The notes under the pieces: generated by a model | What the model was told of the DNA's origin: nothing | Database searches by the model: none | The model's input: the letters and a program-made list of their open reading frames with translations, nothing else | Origin: Alphaproteobacteria bacterium MedPE-SWcel | GTDB taxonomy: Bacteria > Pseudomonadota > Alphaproteobacteria > Rhodobacterales > Rhodobacteraceae | Assembly (NCBI GenBank): GCA_001874255.1 | Contig: MPDC01000001.1 | Coordinates: forward strand, 186,001 to 250,000 | Reading direction: 5' to 3' | DNA: 64,000 nt | Program-made: the position numbers and the translations under genes | In this document: positions 44,881 to 55,069 of the stretch, one piece after another | Numbering within the stretch: position 1 is the first letter of the stretch | Layout: each line of letters starts with the position of its first letter

Positions 44881-45000
44881 GAGGCGATCACAAGGGCGCC
44901 GGTGATTTGGACGCCGGTGATTGGGGCGGCGATCACTGTTGCGCTGATCACTGCTGCGCCAATCAAAGGTGCACCGATTACGGGTGCGCCGATCACTGGG
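44881..45000 (+). repeat. 15-bp tandem array between the sufT-like gene and sufA (8 copies)
   Basis: Eight imperfect units around GCGCCGATCACTGGG at exact 15-bp spacing, with no indels over 120 bp. On the minus strand it is free of stops, in frame with sufA, and encodes PVIGA-type pentapeptides. It begins 8 bp after the sufT-like stop codon. Confidence 0.95.
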
Positions 45001-45008
45001 GCGGTGCG

Positions 45009-45371
45009 TTACATGAAGCCGAGTTCTAGCCGGGCCTCGTCGGACATCATGTCCATGCCCCAGGGCGGCTCCCAGGTCAGCTCGACGTCCACTGATTTGA
45101 CCCCATCGACGGGAGACACCGCATCGACGATCCAGCCCGGCATTTCGCCGGCCACAGGACAGCCGGGAGCAGTCAGGGTCATGATGATTTTGACGTCATT
45201 CTCAGCAGTGATATCAACGGTGTAGATAAGTCCCAGCTCGTAGATGTTCACCGGGATTTCAGGGTCATAAACAGTCCGGCAGGCCTCTACCACCGGCTCA
45301 TAGAGCGGATGGGACACGGAGGACGGTGCGATCAGTGGCGCGCCTTCAAGCGGTTCGGATGCGTTGGTCAT
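45009..45371 (-). CDS. SUF system-associated DUF59/MIP18 protein (SufT-like)
   Basis: A 120-residue DUF59 protein. EACRTVYDPEIPVNIYELGL is the family's DPEIPVNIxxLGL motif. IIMTLTAPGCPVAGEMPGWI carries the conserved Cys, and VELTWEPPWGMDMMSDEARL closes the domain. Such proteins help iron-sulfur cluster maturation in the SUF pathway. It precedes sufA on the same strand, separated only by the 15-bp array. Confidence 0.9.
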   Translation of the reverse strand: MTNASEPLEGAPLIAPSSVSHPLYEPVVEACRTVYDPEIPVNIYELGLIYTVDITAENDVKIIMTLTAPGCPVAGEMPGWIVDAVSPVDGVKSVDVELTWEPPWGMDMMSDEARLELGFM

Positions 45372-45472
45372 GTGGCTCTCGGTCAGTTATCTGACGATTT
45401 ATATAGGTATTCTCGACGGTACAGTCCAGCCGTTGCGCATCGTCGGGGGGGTCTGATCTGTGCGGCAAGCGG

Positions 45473-45505
45473 AATGCCCCGCCGCGATGAACGCGGCGGG
45501 GCATT
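45473..45505 (-). terminator. Hairpin downstream of the solute-binding protein gene
   Basis: Perfect 13-bp stem AATGCCCCGCCGC / GCGGCGGGGCATT with a 7-nt loop, 58 bp past the stop of the minus-strand solute-binding gene. No long T-run on either strand. Confidence 0.6.
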
Positions 45506-45562
45506 GATGAAGAGCCTGGTTGACCGCGCATGGTCATTGATACCCTGCGTCGGTCTGTGTGG

Positions 45563-46336
45563 TCAGGACCCTGTACCGGTCGGTTTTTGGTCAGGCCGTG
45601 CGGGGGGAACGACTTCGAGGTCGCCAAAGTACTTGGCATAGAGCTTGGCATAGGTTCCATCGGCCTGAAGCGCCTGATTGGCGGCCTCGAACTTCTGGAT
45701 GATCTCGGCGTCATAGCCAGGGGTGGCACCGAGCCAGATATCCCCTTGGCGCAGGCTGGATCCGATGTGCAGATCGGCGGGATCCTGGCCCAGTTCCTCA
45801 ACCCAGATGAAGCGGCCCCGCTGGGAATTGGTGAAAACGGCCGAGACGCGCCCCGCTTTGAGCTTTTTGAAGTTGTTCAGCGTGTCTGATTCCTCGACAT
45901 TCTGAAGGCCTTCGCCCTCGAGGTAGCGCTTGTAGACAGAACGGCTTCCGATCCGTTCGAGGCCCTGGGCGGCATCGAGATCATTGACCGCTTCGTCGGT
46001 TGTGAGGAAGGTCCAGTCCACGGTGAGCAGACGTGTAACCCAATCATAGACCGGTTCCCGCGCCTCGGTGCGGGTCAGGTTAAAGATCATGATGCCATCA
46101 GAATCTTCCTGAGCCATCTTCTGGGCGCGTTTCCAGGGGAAATATTCAACTGAAACCTCGATGCCGGCATGGGCGGCCATCAGTTCCACATATTCGTGCG
46201 CAAACCCGGGCAGATCGAGATCTGCGCCACGGGAAAAGGGGGATGAGCTGGCAGCTGTAACCACACGCAGGGGTTCTGCATGGGCGGCAAAGCCAACAAA
46301 GGCGGCGAGACAGGCAGCAGTAATGGATCGTAACAT
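45563..46336 (-). CDS. Periplasmic solute-binding protein, family 3
   Basis: A 257-residue predicted secreted protein. Signal peptide MLRSITAACLAAFVGFAAHA with a probable AHA cleavage site at residue 20. The mature part is amino-acid-binding-protein-like (EPLRVVTAASSSPFSRGADL, DGIMIFNLTRTEAREPVYDW, GRVSAVFTNSQRGRFIW). It lacks neighbouring ABC permease or ATPase genes, so it may serve a distant transporter or act as a sensor protein. Confidence 0.82.
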   Translation of the reverse strand: MLRSITAACLAAFVGFAAHAEPLRVVTAASSSPFSRGADLDLPGFAHEYVELMAAHAGIEVSVEYFPWKRAQKMAQEDSDGIMIFNLTRTEAREPVYDWVTRLLTVDWTFLTTDEAVNDLDAAQGLERIGSRSVYKRYLEGEGLQNVEESDTLNNFKKLKAGRVSAVFTNSQRGRFIWVEELGQDPADLHIGSSLRQGDIWLGATPGYDAEIIQKFEAANQALQADGTYAKLYAKYFGDLEVVPPARPDQKPTGTGS

Positions 46337-46476
46337 TCAAAAACCTCCAGATGTTTCGAGAGGCACACTGGCAGCAGCCGGTAAACCAGGAATTAAGCAA
46401 TCCGCAAAAGTACCGCAACTTTTACGCTAATTGCGCGTGAGTGCGGCCTGCCGAACGCGGGCCGTGGGGGGCAGCT

Positions 46477-46749
46477 TCAGTCGTTGATGTCGGTCTCGAA
46501 AGTCTTCACCTGTCCGCGCGGCAGGGAGAACAGGCGTTTCAACCCGAGCCACGCCACCAGCGACAGCGCCGCAAACAGCAGCAGCATCAGCGGCAGCCCC
46601 GGTGTGAGCGACAAGAGCAATAACAGTGCCATGCCCGCCGCGCCAATGGCGAAGCCAAGAAAGATGAACCCCGGCAGCAGGATTTCCACGATCGCCAGCA
46701 GCAGGGCCAGCGTTCCCCAGATCCACCACAGTGTCCACAGCCCGCTCAT
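46477..46749 (-). CDS. NfeD-like membrane protein
   Basis: A 90-residue short NfeD-type protein. WWIWGTLALLLAIVEILLPG is the family's first helix with the conserved PGF, followed by two more hydrophobic segments. The C-terminal soluble part is very short. It overlaps the upstream Band 7 gene by 4 bp (ATGA). NfeD/Band 7 pairs work together in membrane organisation or quality control. Confidence 0.85.
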   Translation of the reverse strand: MSGLWTLWWIWGTLALLLAIVEILLPGFIFLGFAIGAAGMALLLLLSLTPGLPLMLLLFAALSLVAWLGLKRLFSLPRGQVKTFETDIND

Positions 46750-47639
46750 GATGCGCTGCCCTTCAGCATCTTGAACGCATCGCCAAAGGCTTCGATGGCC
46801 TGTGCCGGCACAAGGATGGTCTGCTTGCCCGCGCCATTGCCAAGCGCGTTCAGCGCCTCGACCTGTTTGAGCGCCACCTGATATTGCGCCGCTTCTATGC
46901 CGTTCTCGGCTATGGCGCGGGCCACGACCTCGGTGGCATAGGCTTCTGCATCGGCCTCGATGCGGCGCGCCTTGGCGGTCTGCTCGGCCGCGTATAATTC
47001 CGCATCCGCAGCCAGTTCGACGGATCGTTTCTTGCCCTCGGCCTCGGTGACCTGCGCGCGCCGCGCCCGTTCGGCATTGAGCTGCTGCAGCATGGCGTCC
47101 CGGGTGGCCTGATCCAGATTCACATCGAGGATCTCGGCCCGTGTCACCTCAATCCCCCAGTCATCGACGGCACTTTCGACACTGTGCTGGATCTGGCCAA
47201 TCAACTGCGAGCGATTGGACTGAACCTCGTCCAGATCCATCTTGCCGATTTCGGCGCGCACGATACCGGCGACGGTGGTGGCAATGGCGCCGTCAACGTC
47301 GCGGATCCGGTAGACCGTCTTTTCGGGTTCCAGAATGCGGTAAAAGACGGAGGTGTCGATCTGCACCAGCACGTTGTCGCGGGTGATGGCGTCCTGACTG
47401 GCATTGGGCAATTGGCGTTCGAGGATCGAAACCTTGTGGCGCACCACGTCGAGAAAGGGGACGATGAAATTGATGCCGGGTCCCAGCACCGCCAGCAGGC
47501 GGCCAAAACGCTCCACCACGAATTTTTCGGACTGTGGGACGATACGGACGCCCTTGAACACCACAATCACGAGAAGAACCGCGCCGACGATGTACAGGAG
47601 ACTGCCGGACAGGGAATTGATGATGTCTTGTTCGCTCAT
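46746..47639 (-). CDS. SPFH/Band 7 protein (QmcA/paraslipin type)
   Basis: A 297-residue protein with an N-terminal membrane helix (LLYIVGAVLLVIVVFKGVRI), then the stomatin-like SPFH domain (IVPQSEKFVVERFGRLLAVL, GPGINFIVPFLDVV, ILERQLPNASQDAITRDN). A Glu/Ala-rich coiled coil ends near QVALKQVEALNALGNGAGKQ. The ATG at 47637-47639 was chosen, as the upstream extension lacks family similarity. It is coupled to the NfeD-like gene. Confidence 0.93.
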   Translation of the reverse strand: MSEQDIINSLSGSLLYIVGAVLLVIVVFKGVRIVPQSEKFVVERFGRLLAVLGPGINFIVPFLDVVRHKVSILERQLPNASQDAITRDNVLVQIDTSVFYRILEPEKTVYRIRDVDGAIATTVAGIVRAEIGKMDLDEVQSNRSQLIGQIQHSVESAVDDWGIEVTRAEILDVNLDQATRDAMLQQLNAERARRAQVTEAEGKKRSVELAADAELYAAEQTAKARRIEADAEAYATEVVARAIAENGIEAAQYQVALKQVEALNALGNGAGKQTILVPAQAIEAFGDAFKMLKGSAS

Positions 47640-47772
47640 GGTTTGGAATCCGGTTATTTGAAATCTGGATGGGCCGAAGGTCCCCTCTGGCCGATCCCGG
47701 GTCAAGGGGAAAGCCATCTCGGTCCGGTGCACGCATGGGCCAAGGGGCAGGCGCCTCAGACGCCCGAGAGCA

Positions 47773-49188
47773 TTACTCCGACGCGGTGTCGAGCGCCTTG
47801 CGACTGCGCAGCGGAGTCGGGCGGACGTTGTCTTCGATCTCGTCGTGGATCAAGGCGGCGATATCTTTCTTCGATGTTTTCTCGATACCTTCCAGCCCCG
47901 GCGAGGAGTTCACTTCCAGCACCTTCGGACCGGTCTCCGAGCGCAACAGATCCACCCCGGCAACCCCGAGACCAAAACACCGGGCGGCCCGGATCGCCGT
48001 GGCGCGCTCCTCCTTGGTGATCCGCACGCTGACGGCGCTGCCCCCCAGATGGAGGTTGGAGCGGAAATCGCCCTCGGCACCGGAGCGTTTCATCGCGGCC
48101 ACCACCTTGGACCCGACGACAAGACAGCGAATATCGACGCCCGCCGCTTCCTTTACGAACTGCTGCACCAGAAAATTGGCCTTCAGCCCGCGAAAAGCGG
48201 TAATGACGCTCTCGGCCGCCTTTTTCGTTTCGGCCAGTACAACCCCTTTGCCCTGGGTGCTCTCCAGCAGCTTTACGATCAACGGCGCGCTGCCGACGAG
48301 GTCGATCAGGGCGTTGGTGTCCTTGGGAGAGGCGGCGAACGCGGTCATCGGCATGCCGATCTTGTGCCGCGCCAGCATCTGATGCGCATGCAGCTTGTCG
48401 CGGCTGGCCGTGATGCCGGCGCTGCCGTTGACGCAATAGGTGCCGATGGTTTCGAACTGGCGCAGGAGTGCGGTGCCATATTGGGTGATCGACGCCCCGA
48501 TCCGGGGGATCACCGCATCATAGCGCGGTAGCCGTTTTCCGTCATAGTGGATTTCAGGCGCCAGCGCATTGATCGACATGTAGCAGCGCGAGGTATCGAT
48601 CACCTCGACCGTGTGACCGCGCTTTTCGCCTTCTTCGACCAGCCGCCGCGTGGAGTAATTGTCCTCACGGCTGAGCACGGCAATGCGCAGGGACCGGTTC
48701 GGAGCCTTCTTGCGGATGGCGGGGGTTGCGTAAACGGAATAGTCCAGTTCCGGCTGGCAATACCGCTCGGAGGGCACGATCGAGATCTTCTCATTCAGCG
48801 CCTGACGCCCGAGCAGCATATGCAGCGCCATGCCGCGCCGGTCAGTCAGTGTCACCTCGACCGGCCAGAGCGCATCGCCGATCTCCAGGTTGGTCTCGAT
48901 CACATAGCGCAGCTCGCGCTCGCCATTTGACGAGGTGACCTCGCGTCGGTCCTTGATCAGCGCAGAGCAGGGGATCAGCAGATCGTCGCTGCCGGGAATG
49001 GGGTGCACGGTGAACCGCACCTTGGGCGCGGAAACCGAGCCGAAGGTCTCGATATCGGTGGCATGCAAGGCCGATGTCCGGGCGCCGGTGTCTACTTTTG
49101 CACGCAGGGCAGGCAGGCCGAGATCCGGTAGCCGTACCCATTCCTCCCATCCCAGACGCAAGTTCGTGTTCGGGTCATCGGTGGACAT
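47773..49188 (-). CDS. RimB-like retropepsin domain fused to RimK-like ATP-grasp ligase
   Basis: A 471-residue fusion. Residues 1-150 are a RimB/'Zn_protease' type aspartic-protease-like domain, with the retropepsin motif [20 protein letters not shown] and the second motif [11 protein letters not shown]. Residues 165-450 form a RimK ATP-grasp ligase ([60 protein letters not shown]). RimK adds glutamates to ribosomal protein S6, and RimB is thought to process that tail. The fusion puts both on one chain. It diverges from tgt. Confidence 0.9.
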   Translation of the reverse strand: MSTDDPNTNLRLGWEEWVRLPDLGLPALRAKVDTGARTSALHATDIETFGSVSAPKVRFTVHPIPGSDDLLIPCSALIKDRREVTSSNGERELRYVIETNLEIGDALWPVEVTLTDRRGMALHMLLGRQALNEKISIVPSERYCQPELDYSVYATPAIRKKAPNRSLRIAVLSREDNYSTRRLVEEGEKRGHTVEVIDTSRCYMSINALAPEIHYDGKRLPRYDAVIPRIGASITQYGTALLRQFETIGTYCVNGSAGITASRDKLHAHQMLARHKIGMPMTAFAASPKDTNALIDLVGSAPLIVKLLESTQGKGVVLAETKKAAESVITAFRGLKANFLVQQFVKEAAGVDIRCLVVGSKVVAAMKRSGAEGDFRSNLHLGGSAVSVRITKEERATAIRAARCFGLGVAGVDLLRSETGPKVLEVNSSPGLEGIEKTSKKDIAALIHDEIEDNVRPTPLRSRKALDTASE

Positions 49189-49258
49189 GGGGACGTCTCC
49201 TTGGCATTAGGTGGGAATCATCGCGTATTCGGTGATCGCAGTGACGCAGGAACATGAG

Positions 49259-50389
49259 ATGGCAGAGCTTTTCAACTTTGAAATGACAGCGCAGGACGGC
49301 AAGGCCCGCACCGGTGTAATCCACACCCCGCGGGGCGACATCCGCACGCCGGCGTTTATGCCCGTGGGCACCGCGGCGACGGTAAAGGCGATGATGCCGG
49401 AAAGCGTGCGCGCCACCGGCGCCGACATATTGCTCGGCAATACCTATCATCTGATGCTGCGCCCCACTGCAGAGCGGATTGACCGCCTTGGCGGGCTGCA
49501 CAAGTTCATGAACTGGGAGCGCCCGATCCTCACGGATTCCGGCGGGTTTCAGGTGATGTCGCTGGCCGGTCTCAGAAAGCTGACCGAAAAAGGCGTCACG
49601 TTCAAATCCCATATCGATGGCTCCAAACATGAATTGACCCCCGAACGCTCGATGGAGATCCAGCGGCTTCTGGGCTCTGATATCGTGATGTGTTTCGACG
49701 AATGTCCGGCGCTGCCCGCCGACCGCGACCGCATCGCCGAGTCGATGCGCCTGTCGATGCGCTGGGCCGAGCGGTCGAAAGAGGCGTTTGGCGATCGCCC
49801 CGGCCATGCCTTGTTTGGCATTCAGCAGGGCGGGCTGGAGCGGGATCTGCGCGAAGAAAGCGCCGAGGCCCTGACAAAGACCGGATTTGATGGCTACGCC
49901 GTCGGCGGGCTGGCTGTCGGCGAGGGGCAGGAGGCCATGTTCGGCTGTCTTGATTATGCGCCCGACATGCTGCCTGTGGACAAGCCGCGCTATCTGATGG
50001 GTGTCGGCAAACCGGACGATATTGTCGGTGCGGTGGCCCGTGGGATCGACATGATGGATTGCGTCTTGCCCTCGCGGTCGGGACGCACGGGGCAGGCGTT
50101 TACACGCCACGGTGTCGTCAATATCAAGAATGCGCGCCACCAGGACGACCCCCGTCCGCTGGACGAAGGCTGCAAGTGTCCGGCGTGCAGCAATTATTCG
50201 CGCGCTTACCTGCACCACGTATTCCGGTCGAACGAAATGATCTCCGGTATGCTTCTGACATGGCACAACCTGCATTACTTTCAGGACATCATGGCGGCAA
50301 TGCGCGAGTCAATCGCTGCGGGCACCTTCGAGTCGTGGCAGCGGAATTTTCACGACACCCGGGCCCAGGGCGATATCGAACCGCTCTGA
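49259..50389 (+). CDS. tgt: tRNA-guanine transglycosylase
   Basis: A 376-residue enzyme that puts preQ1 into tRNA position 34. The catalytic and binding motifs are [18 protein letters not shown] near residue 88, [11 protein letters not shown] near 212 and the second Asp in [18 protein letters not shown] near 263. The zinc site is CKCPAC with a later Cys/His (SRAYLHHVF). The ATG at 49259 starts [11 protein letters not shown]. The in-frame extension to 49211 has no family similarity. Confidence 0.96.
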   Translation: MAELFNFEMTAQDGKARTGVIHTPRGDIRTPAFMPVGTAATVKAMMPESVRATGADILLGNTYHLMLRPTAERIDRLGGLHKFMNWERPILTDSGGFQVMSLAGLRKLTEKGVTFKSHIDGSKHELTPERSMEIQRLLGSDIVMCFDECPALPADRDRIAESMRLSMRWAERSKEAFGDRPGHALFGIQQGGLERDLREESAEALTKTGFDGYAVGGLAVGEGQEAMFGCLDYAPDMLPVDKPRYLMGVGKPDDIVGAVARGIDMMDCVLPSRSGRTGQAFTRHGVVNIKNARHQDDPRPLDEGCKCPACSNYSRAYLHHVFRSNEMISGMLLTWHNLHYFQDIMAAMRESIAAGTFESWQRNFHDTRAQGDIEPL

Positions 50390-50707
50390 CGCCCGGGGAT
50401 GTGACCTCGGACATCGGTGGCGGTGTGGGCTGACCAGCCGCTGCTTCAGGAGATTTTACGGTGCCTGCCGCGTTTTTTCGCCTTTTTTGCAGTCATCTTC
50501 TGCGGCGCGACGGCGAATGTAATTTCCGGCAAAGTGAAGGCATTGTGCTCTTGTGGTCATGCGCGGCTAGGGGCATGCTCGGCACCAATAGCTGAGGCAG
50601 GCGGTTGAAAAAGACCAACCGCCAAACCAGATAAACAAATCAAATGTGGAGATGACCGTTGCCGCCGAATCCGGGGCTGGATCATCTTGCCAAGCAAAGG
50701 ACCGAGT
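50390..50707. other. Gene-free stretch upstream of lon
   Basis: About 320 bp without a credible ORF. A TTGAAA at 50604-50609 and CCAGATAA at 50626-50633, 16 bp apart, resemble a heat-shock (RpoH) promoter, which would suit lon. The match is weak and unconfirmed. The stretch between 50480 and 50570 shows nothing recognisable. Confidence 0.35.
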
Positions 50708-53116
50708 ATGCAAGAGCCTCTCAATTCCTCCTATCCTGTCCTGCCGCTGCGCGATATCGTTGTGTTCCCCCACATGATCGTGCCGCTGTTCGTCGGGCGG
50801 GAAAAATCCGTACACGCCCTCGAAGAGGTCATGGCCGATGACAAGCAGATCCTGCTGTCCAGCCAGATCGACCCTTCCGAGGACGATCCGGACATGGAGG
50901 GTATCTATCGCACAGGTGTTCTGGCCAATGTGCTGCAATTGCTGAAACTGCCCGATGGTACCGTCAAGGTGCTCGTCGAGGGGCAGGCGCGCGTCAAGAT
51001 CACGGAATTCCTCGACAATGACACGTTTTTCGAGGCCCGCGCCGAGGCGTTGCTGGAGATGCCGGGCGACGTCACCACGACCGAGGCCCTGCTGCGCGCC
51101 GTCGGGGACGAATTCGAGCGTTATGCAAAAGTGCGCAAGAACATCCCCGAAGAAGCGCTGACAGCCGTTGGCGAAACCACCGAGCCTGCCAAACTGGCGG
51201 ATCTTGTGGCCGGTCACCTCGGGATCGAGGTGGACCGCAAGCAGGAGCTGCTTGAAACCCTGCCGGTCAGCGAGCGTCTGGAGAAAGTCTATGCGCTGAT
51301 GCAGTCCGAACTCTCGGTCCTGCAGGTCGAGAAAAAGATCAAGACCCGCGTCAAGACCCAGATGGAGAAAACCCAGCGCGAATACTACCTGAATGAGCAG
51401 ATGAAGGCCATTCAGAAGGAGCTGGGCGACGGCGAGGACGGGGCTGGCGAAATCGCCGAGCTGGAAGAAAAGATCGAGGCGACAAAGCTGTCGAAAGAGG
51501 CCCGTGAAAAGGCCGATGCCGAGATCAAGAAGCTGAAGAACATGTCGCCGATGTCGGCCGAGGCCACGGTCGTGCGCAACTATCTCGACTGGATGCTGTC
51601 GATCCCATGGGGCACCAAATCCCGCGTCAAGAAGGATCTGACCCGGGCGCAGGACATCCTGGACAAGGACCACTACGGTCTTGAGAAGGTCAAGGAGCGC
51701 ATCGTCGAATATCTCGCGGTGCAGCAGCGCTCGGCCAAGCTGAAGGGGCCGATCCTCTGCCTCGTCGGACCTCCGGGCGTGGGGAAAACCTCGCTGGGCA
51801 AGTCGGTCGCAAAGGCCACGGGGCGCGAATTCATTCGCATCTCGCTCGGCGGCGTGCGCGACGAGAGCGAAATTCGCGGCCACCGCCGGACCTATATTGG
51901 CTCCATGCCGGGCAAGATCATCCAGGCGCTGAAAAAAGCCAAGACCACCAACCCGCTGATCCTGCTCGACGAGATCGACAAGATGGGCCAGGATTTCCGC
52001 GGGGACCCGGCGTCTGCCATGCTCGAAGTGCTGGATCCGGAACAGAACTCCACCTTCGTGGATCACTATCTCGAGGTCGAATATGACCTCTCCAACGTGA
52101 TGTTCCTGACCACCTCGAACAGCTACAACATGCCTGGCCCGCTGCTGGACCGGATGGAGATCATCCCGTTGTCCGGCTATACCGAAGACGAAAAGCGCGA
52201 AATCGCCAAGCAGCACCTGATCAGCAAGCAGATCAAGAACCATGGTCTCAAGGCCAAGGAATTCGAACTGACCGATGAGGCGCTGACCGAGATCATCCGC
52301 ACCTACACCCGTGAGGCGGGCGTGCGGAATCTGGAGCGTGAAATTGCCAAGGTGGCGCGGAAGTCGCTGACCTCCATCGTCAAGAAAGAGACCGAGAGCG
52401 TGACGGTCACGTCGGACAATCTCGATGATTTCCTCGGCGTGGCGAAGTATCGCTATGGGCTGGCCGAGATGGAAGATCAGGTCGGTGTCGTGACCGGTCT
52501 GGCCTACACGTCGGTCGGCGGAGAGCTGTTGTCCATCGAGGCGCTGCGCCTGCCTGGCAAGGGGCGTATGAAAACCACGGGCAAGCTCGGCGATGTGATG
52601 AAGGAATCGATCGAGGCGGCCTCGTCCTATGTGCGTTCGGTCTCGCCCAAGCTGGGCATCAAGCCGCCGCGCTTTGACAAATGGGACATTCACGTGCACG
52701 TCCCCGAAGGCGCAACGCCAAAGGATGGCCCTTCGGCGGGGCTTGCCATGGTGACCTCCATCGTGTCGGTTCTGACGGGCATCCCGGTGCGCAAAGACAT
52801 TGCCATGACCGGCGAAGTCACCCTGCGCGGGAATGCGCTGGCGATCGGCGGCCTGAAGGAAAAACTGCTGGCGGCGCTGCGCGGCGGGATCAAGACCGTT
52901 CTCATTCCAAAGGAGAACGAGAAGGACCTGCCGGATATTCCCGACAACGTCAAAGCGGGCCTCGACATCATTCCGGTCGACAATGTGTCCGAGGTTCTGA
53001 AGATCGCATTGGTGCGCCAGCCCGATCCGGTTGAATGGGATGAGGAAGCCGAAGAAGCGGCGGCGGCAGCGGCGGCTCTCAAGAGCGGCGATGCCAGTGG
53101 CGCAACCGCGCATTGA
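50708..53116 (+). CDS. lon: ATP-dependent protease Lon
   Basis: An 802-residue Lon protease. The N-terminal substrate domain starts [20 protein letters not shown]. Walker A is [17 protein letters not shown] near residue 358, and Walker B follows as [14 protein letters not shown]. The catalytic Ser is in [14 protein letters not shown] near 678, with the catalytic Lys in the next helix. The ATG at 50708 is the last of two in-frame candidates and fits [15 protein letters not shown]. Strong terminator at its end. Confidence 0.97.
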   Translation: MQEPLNSSYPVLPLRDIVVFPHMIVPLFVGREKSVHALEEVMADDKQILLSSQIDPSEDDPDMEGIYRTGVLANVLQLLKLPDGTVKVLVEGQARVKITEFLDNDTFFEARAEALLEMPGDVTTTEALLRAVGDEFERYAKVRKNIPEEALTAVGETTEPAKLADLVAGHLGIEVDRKQELLETLPVSERLEKVYALMQSELSVLQVEKKIKTRVKTQMEKTQREYYLNEQMKAIQKELGDGEDGAGEIAELEEKIEATKLSKEAREKADAEIKKLKNMSPMSAEATVVRNYLDWMLSIPWGTKSRVKKDLTRAQDILDKDHYGLEKVKERIVEYLAVQQRSAKLKGPILCLVGPPGVGKTSLGKSVAKATGREFIRISLGGVRDESEIRGHRRTYIGSMPGKIIQALKKAKTTNPLILLDEIDKMGQDFRGDPASAMLEVLDPEQNSTFVDHYLEVEYDLSNVMFLTTSNSYNMPGPLLDRMEIIPLSGYTEDEKREIAKQHLISKQIKNHGLKAKEFELTDEALTEIIRTYTREAGVRNLEREIAKVARKSLTSIVKKETESVTVTSDNLDDFLGVAKYRYGLAEMEDQVGVVTGLAYTSVGGELLSIEALRLPGKGRMKTTGKLGDVMKESIEAASSYVRSVSPKLGIKPPRFDKWDIHVHVPEGATPKDGPSAGLAMVTSIVSVLTGIPVRKDIAMTGEVTLRGNALAIGGLKEKLLAALRGGIKTVLIPKENEKDLPDIPDNVKAGLDIIPVDNVSEVLKIALVRQPDPVEWDEEAEEAAAAAAALKSGDASGATAH

Positions 53117-53162
53117 ACACGCCTGATCCAACCAGGAGCGATATCCTGTCGATATGAATGCG

Positions 53163-53198
53163 AACGAGCGACCCGGTCCGGGCCGCTCGTTTTCTTTT
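53163..53198 (+). terminator. Rho-independent terminator of lon
   Basis: Stem AACGAGCG / CGCTCGTT with a GC-rich loop, followed by TTTCTTTT on the plus strand, 47 bp after the lon stop. Confidence 0.92.
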
Positions 53199-53311
53199 GG
53201 GAGGTCCTGCGGCATGGTCCCGATGCCCGGCGCGGCGACAGAAGCTCAGGCGGCGGTATTCACCGGCCGGTGGTGGCCCTCTGCACCGCGCTGATCAGTG
53301 TCAGCAGGGGC

Positions 53312-54364
53312 TCAGCTGGCCGCACGCGCGGCAATGATGCGGTTCACCGTGTCGATGGCCACCGTGTCCGGGCTGACGTTCTGGGATTTTGCCTCGGTCA
53401 GGATCCGTCGCAGCGTCTGATCCAACGCATGGAGCTTTTGATCCACAAAGCCCGCCCGGTCTTCGATCTTCAGGATTTCGGTCGCAACATTGATGATGCC
53501 GCCGCCATTTGCGACGAAATCCGGCGCATAAAGGATGCCGCGCTCGTGCAGCCTCTGGGCGTCTGATGGCGTCGCCAGTTGATTATTTGCGCCGCCTACC
53601 ACCATGGAAACATTCAATTGGGCAATCGTTTCCGGGTTGAGGATGCCGCCAATCGCGCAGGGGGCAAAAATATCTGAAGGGGCGGCGTAGATCTCGTCTG
53701 GCGCCACGGCCGTGGCCCCCAATTCGCGCTGGGCCGCGTTGATCCGATCGGGGTCTGTGTCGGTGACAATCAAGTCTGCACCGGCCCCGTGCAGCAGACA
53801 GGCGAGATGCCAGCCCACATGGCCGAGACCCTGCAAACTGACCACGCGGCCCGAGATGTCCCGCGTCCGCTGACAGCTTTCATGCGCCGTCAGGATCGCA
53901 TTGAAAATACCGCGGGCGGTAACGGGCGAGGGGTCTCCACTGGCAAATGCCCCATCGGGCAATCCGGCGACGAAAGTGGTTTCCTCGTGAATGAGCGCCA
54001 TGTCTTCGGGCGACATCCCCATGTCTTCGGCGGTGTAATACCGCCCCTCAAGCGTCTGCAGCGCGCGACCGAAGGCCCGCAGGAGCTCTGGCGTTTTCTG
54101 TGTCGCAGGATCGGCAAGGAGCACGGCCTTGCCTCCCCCCAGCGGCAAGCCTGCAGCCGCGTTCTTATAGGTCATGCCGGCGCTCAGCCGCGAGACATCC
54201 TCCAGCGCCTCGGCAAAGCTGCTGTAGGGCCGCATGCGCAGCCCGCCCGCCGCCGGGCCAAGCTGCGTGGAATGAAGGGCAATAATCCCCAGCAAACCAC
54301 TGTCGGGGTCCTCGACGCGATAGATGGCCTCATGGGTTGGGGATGGGATCAAAGTGGTGAACAT
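53312..54364 (-). CDS. Leucine/Glu/Phe/Val dehydrogenase family protein
   Basis: A 350-residue NAD-dependent amino acid dehydrogenase, closest in pattern to leucine dehydrogenase. The glycine-rich substrate region is MTYKNAAAGLPLGGGKAVLL with catalytic Lys residues, the catalytic Asp is in AEDMGMSPEDMALI, and the NAD fold begins VVSLQGLGHVGWHLACLL near residue 170. Members deaminate branched-chain or aromatic amino acids. It diverges from an Lrp-type regulator gene 129 bp away, which supports amino-acid-dependent control. Confidence 0.9.
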   Translation of the reverse strand: MFTTLIPSPTHEAIYRVEDPDSGLLGIIALHSTQLGPAAGGLRMRPYSSFAEALEDVSRLSAGMTYKNAAAGLPLGGGKAVLLADPATQKTPELLRAFGRALQTLEGRYYTAEDMGMSPEDMALIHEETTFVAGLPDGAFASGDPSPVTARGIFNAILTAHESCQRTRDISGRVVSLQGLGHVGWHLACLLHGAGADLIVTDTDPDRINAAQRELGATAVAPDEIYAAPSDIFAPCAIGGILNPETIAQLNVSMVVGGANNQLATPSDAQRLHERGILYAPDFVANGGGIINVATEILKIEDRAGFVDQKLHALDQTLRRILTEAKSQNVSPDTVAIDTVNRIIAARAAS

Positions 54365-54492
54365 GGCGTCTGCTCCTGCTGGCTGGGCCAGAGATTACTC
54401 CGGGCAGGATGCGGAAAGTCCCCAATTTCAACTGGTTTTGAGGTAGCTTTTGGAGGATATCTCCAGTTTGGGGGTTGTATGTGGTGAATAAT

Positions 54493-54960
54493 ATGGATGC
54501 ACTGGACCGAAAGATCATTTCCGCGCTGCAGCGTGATGGCCGGATGACCATGGCGGATTTGTCCGACAAGGTCGGCTTGTCCCCGACCCCCTGCGCCCGA
54601 CGCGTTGCCAATCTGGAGAAAACGGGCGTCATTACGGGCTACGGCGCCCGCGTTGACCAGACCCGGCTTGGCCTGTCTGTGACCATCTTTGTCGCCGTCG
54701 AACTGGAGGCGCAGTCTCGCGACGCGCTGTTGAAGTTCGAGGCTTCCGTGCGCCGTTTCGATCAGGTGATGGAATGCTATCTGATGACCGGCACCCGCGA
54801 TATTCTGCTGCGGGTCGTCGCGGCCAGCCTGGCGGATTTCGACGATTTCCTTGAGAACCGGCTGATGTGTGTGCCGGGCATCCGAAATACGCGCTCCAGC
54901 TTCACGCTCCGGACCATGGTGCAGCGCAGTGCCCTGCCGGACCCCCCCGCTGGGGACTGA
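54493..54960 (+). CDS. Lrp/AsnC family transcriptional regulator
   Basis: A 155-residue Lrp-family protein. The HTH reads MDALDRKIISALQRDGRMTM, ADLSDKVGLSPTPCARRVAN. The RAM ligand domain contains VMECYLMTGTRDILLRVVAA. The ATG at 54493 was chosen; TTG at 54475 and GTG at 54481 are alternatives. It is divergent from the leucine-dehydrogenase-like gene and most likely regulates it, as in the common Lrp-type/amino-acid-dehydrogenase pairs. Confidence 0.88.
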   Translation: MDALDRKIISALQRDGRMTMADLSDKVGLSPTPCARRVANLEKTGVITGYGARVDQTRLGLSVTIFVAVELEAQSRDALLKFEASVRRFDQVMECYLMTGTRDILLRVVAASLADFDDFLENRLMCVPGIRNTRSSFTLRTMVQRSALPDPPAGD

Positions 54961-55069
54961 ACAGAGGGACAGCGGCTCGCGCACCGGCAGATCGCGCGCG
55001 TTTTAACAGGCCTTTTCCCGCCGAGAGGGGTGAACCGCGCCGGGTTTTCCGGAGGCTGATTTCAGTTCG

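Noticed and set aside
44820-44996. SufA beginning at the GTG at 44996
   Set aside because: The extension consists only of the 15-bp array and raises the length well above the family norm; the ATG at 44819 fits the domain.
44881-45000. CRISPR array at the 15-bp repeats
   Set aside because: Units are contiguous with no spacers, far shorter than CRISPR repeats, and no cas genes are present.
50567-53215. 882-codon minus-strand ORF opposite lon
   Set aside because: Antisense shadow of the strongly supported lon gene.
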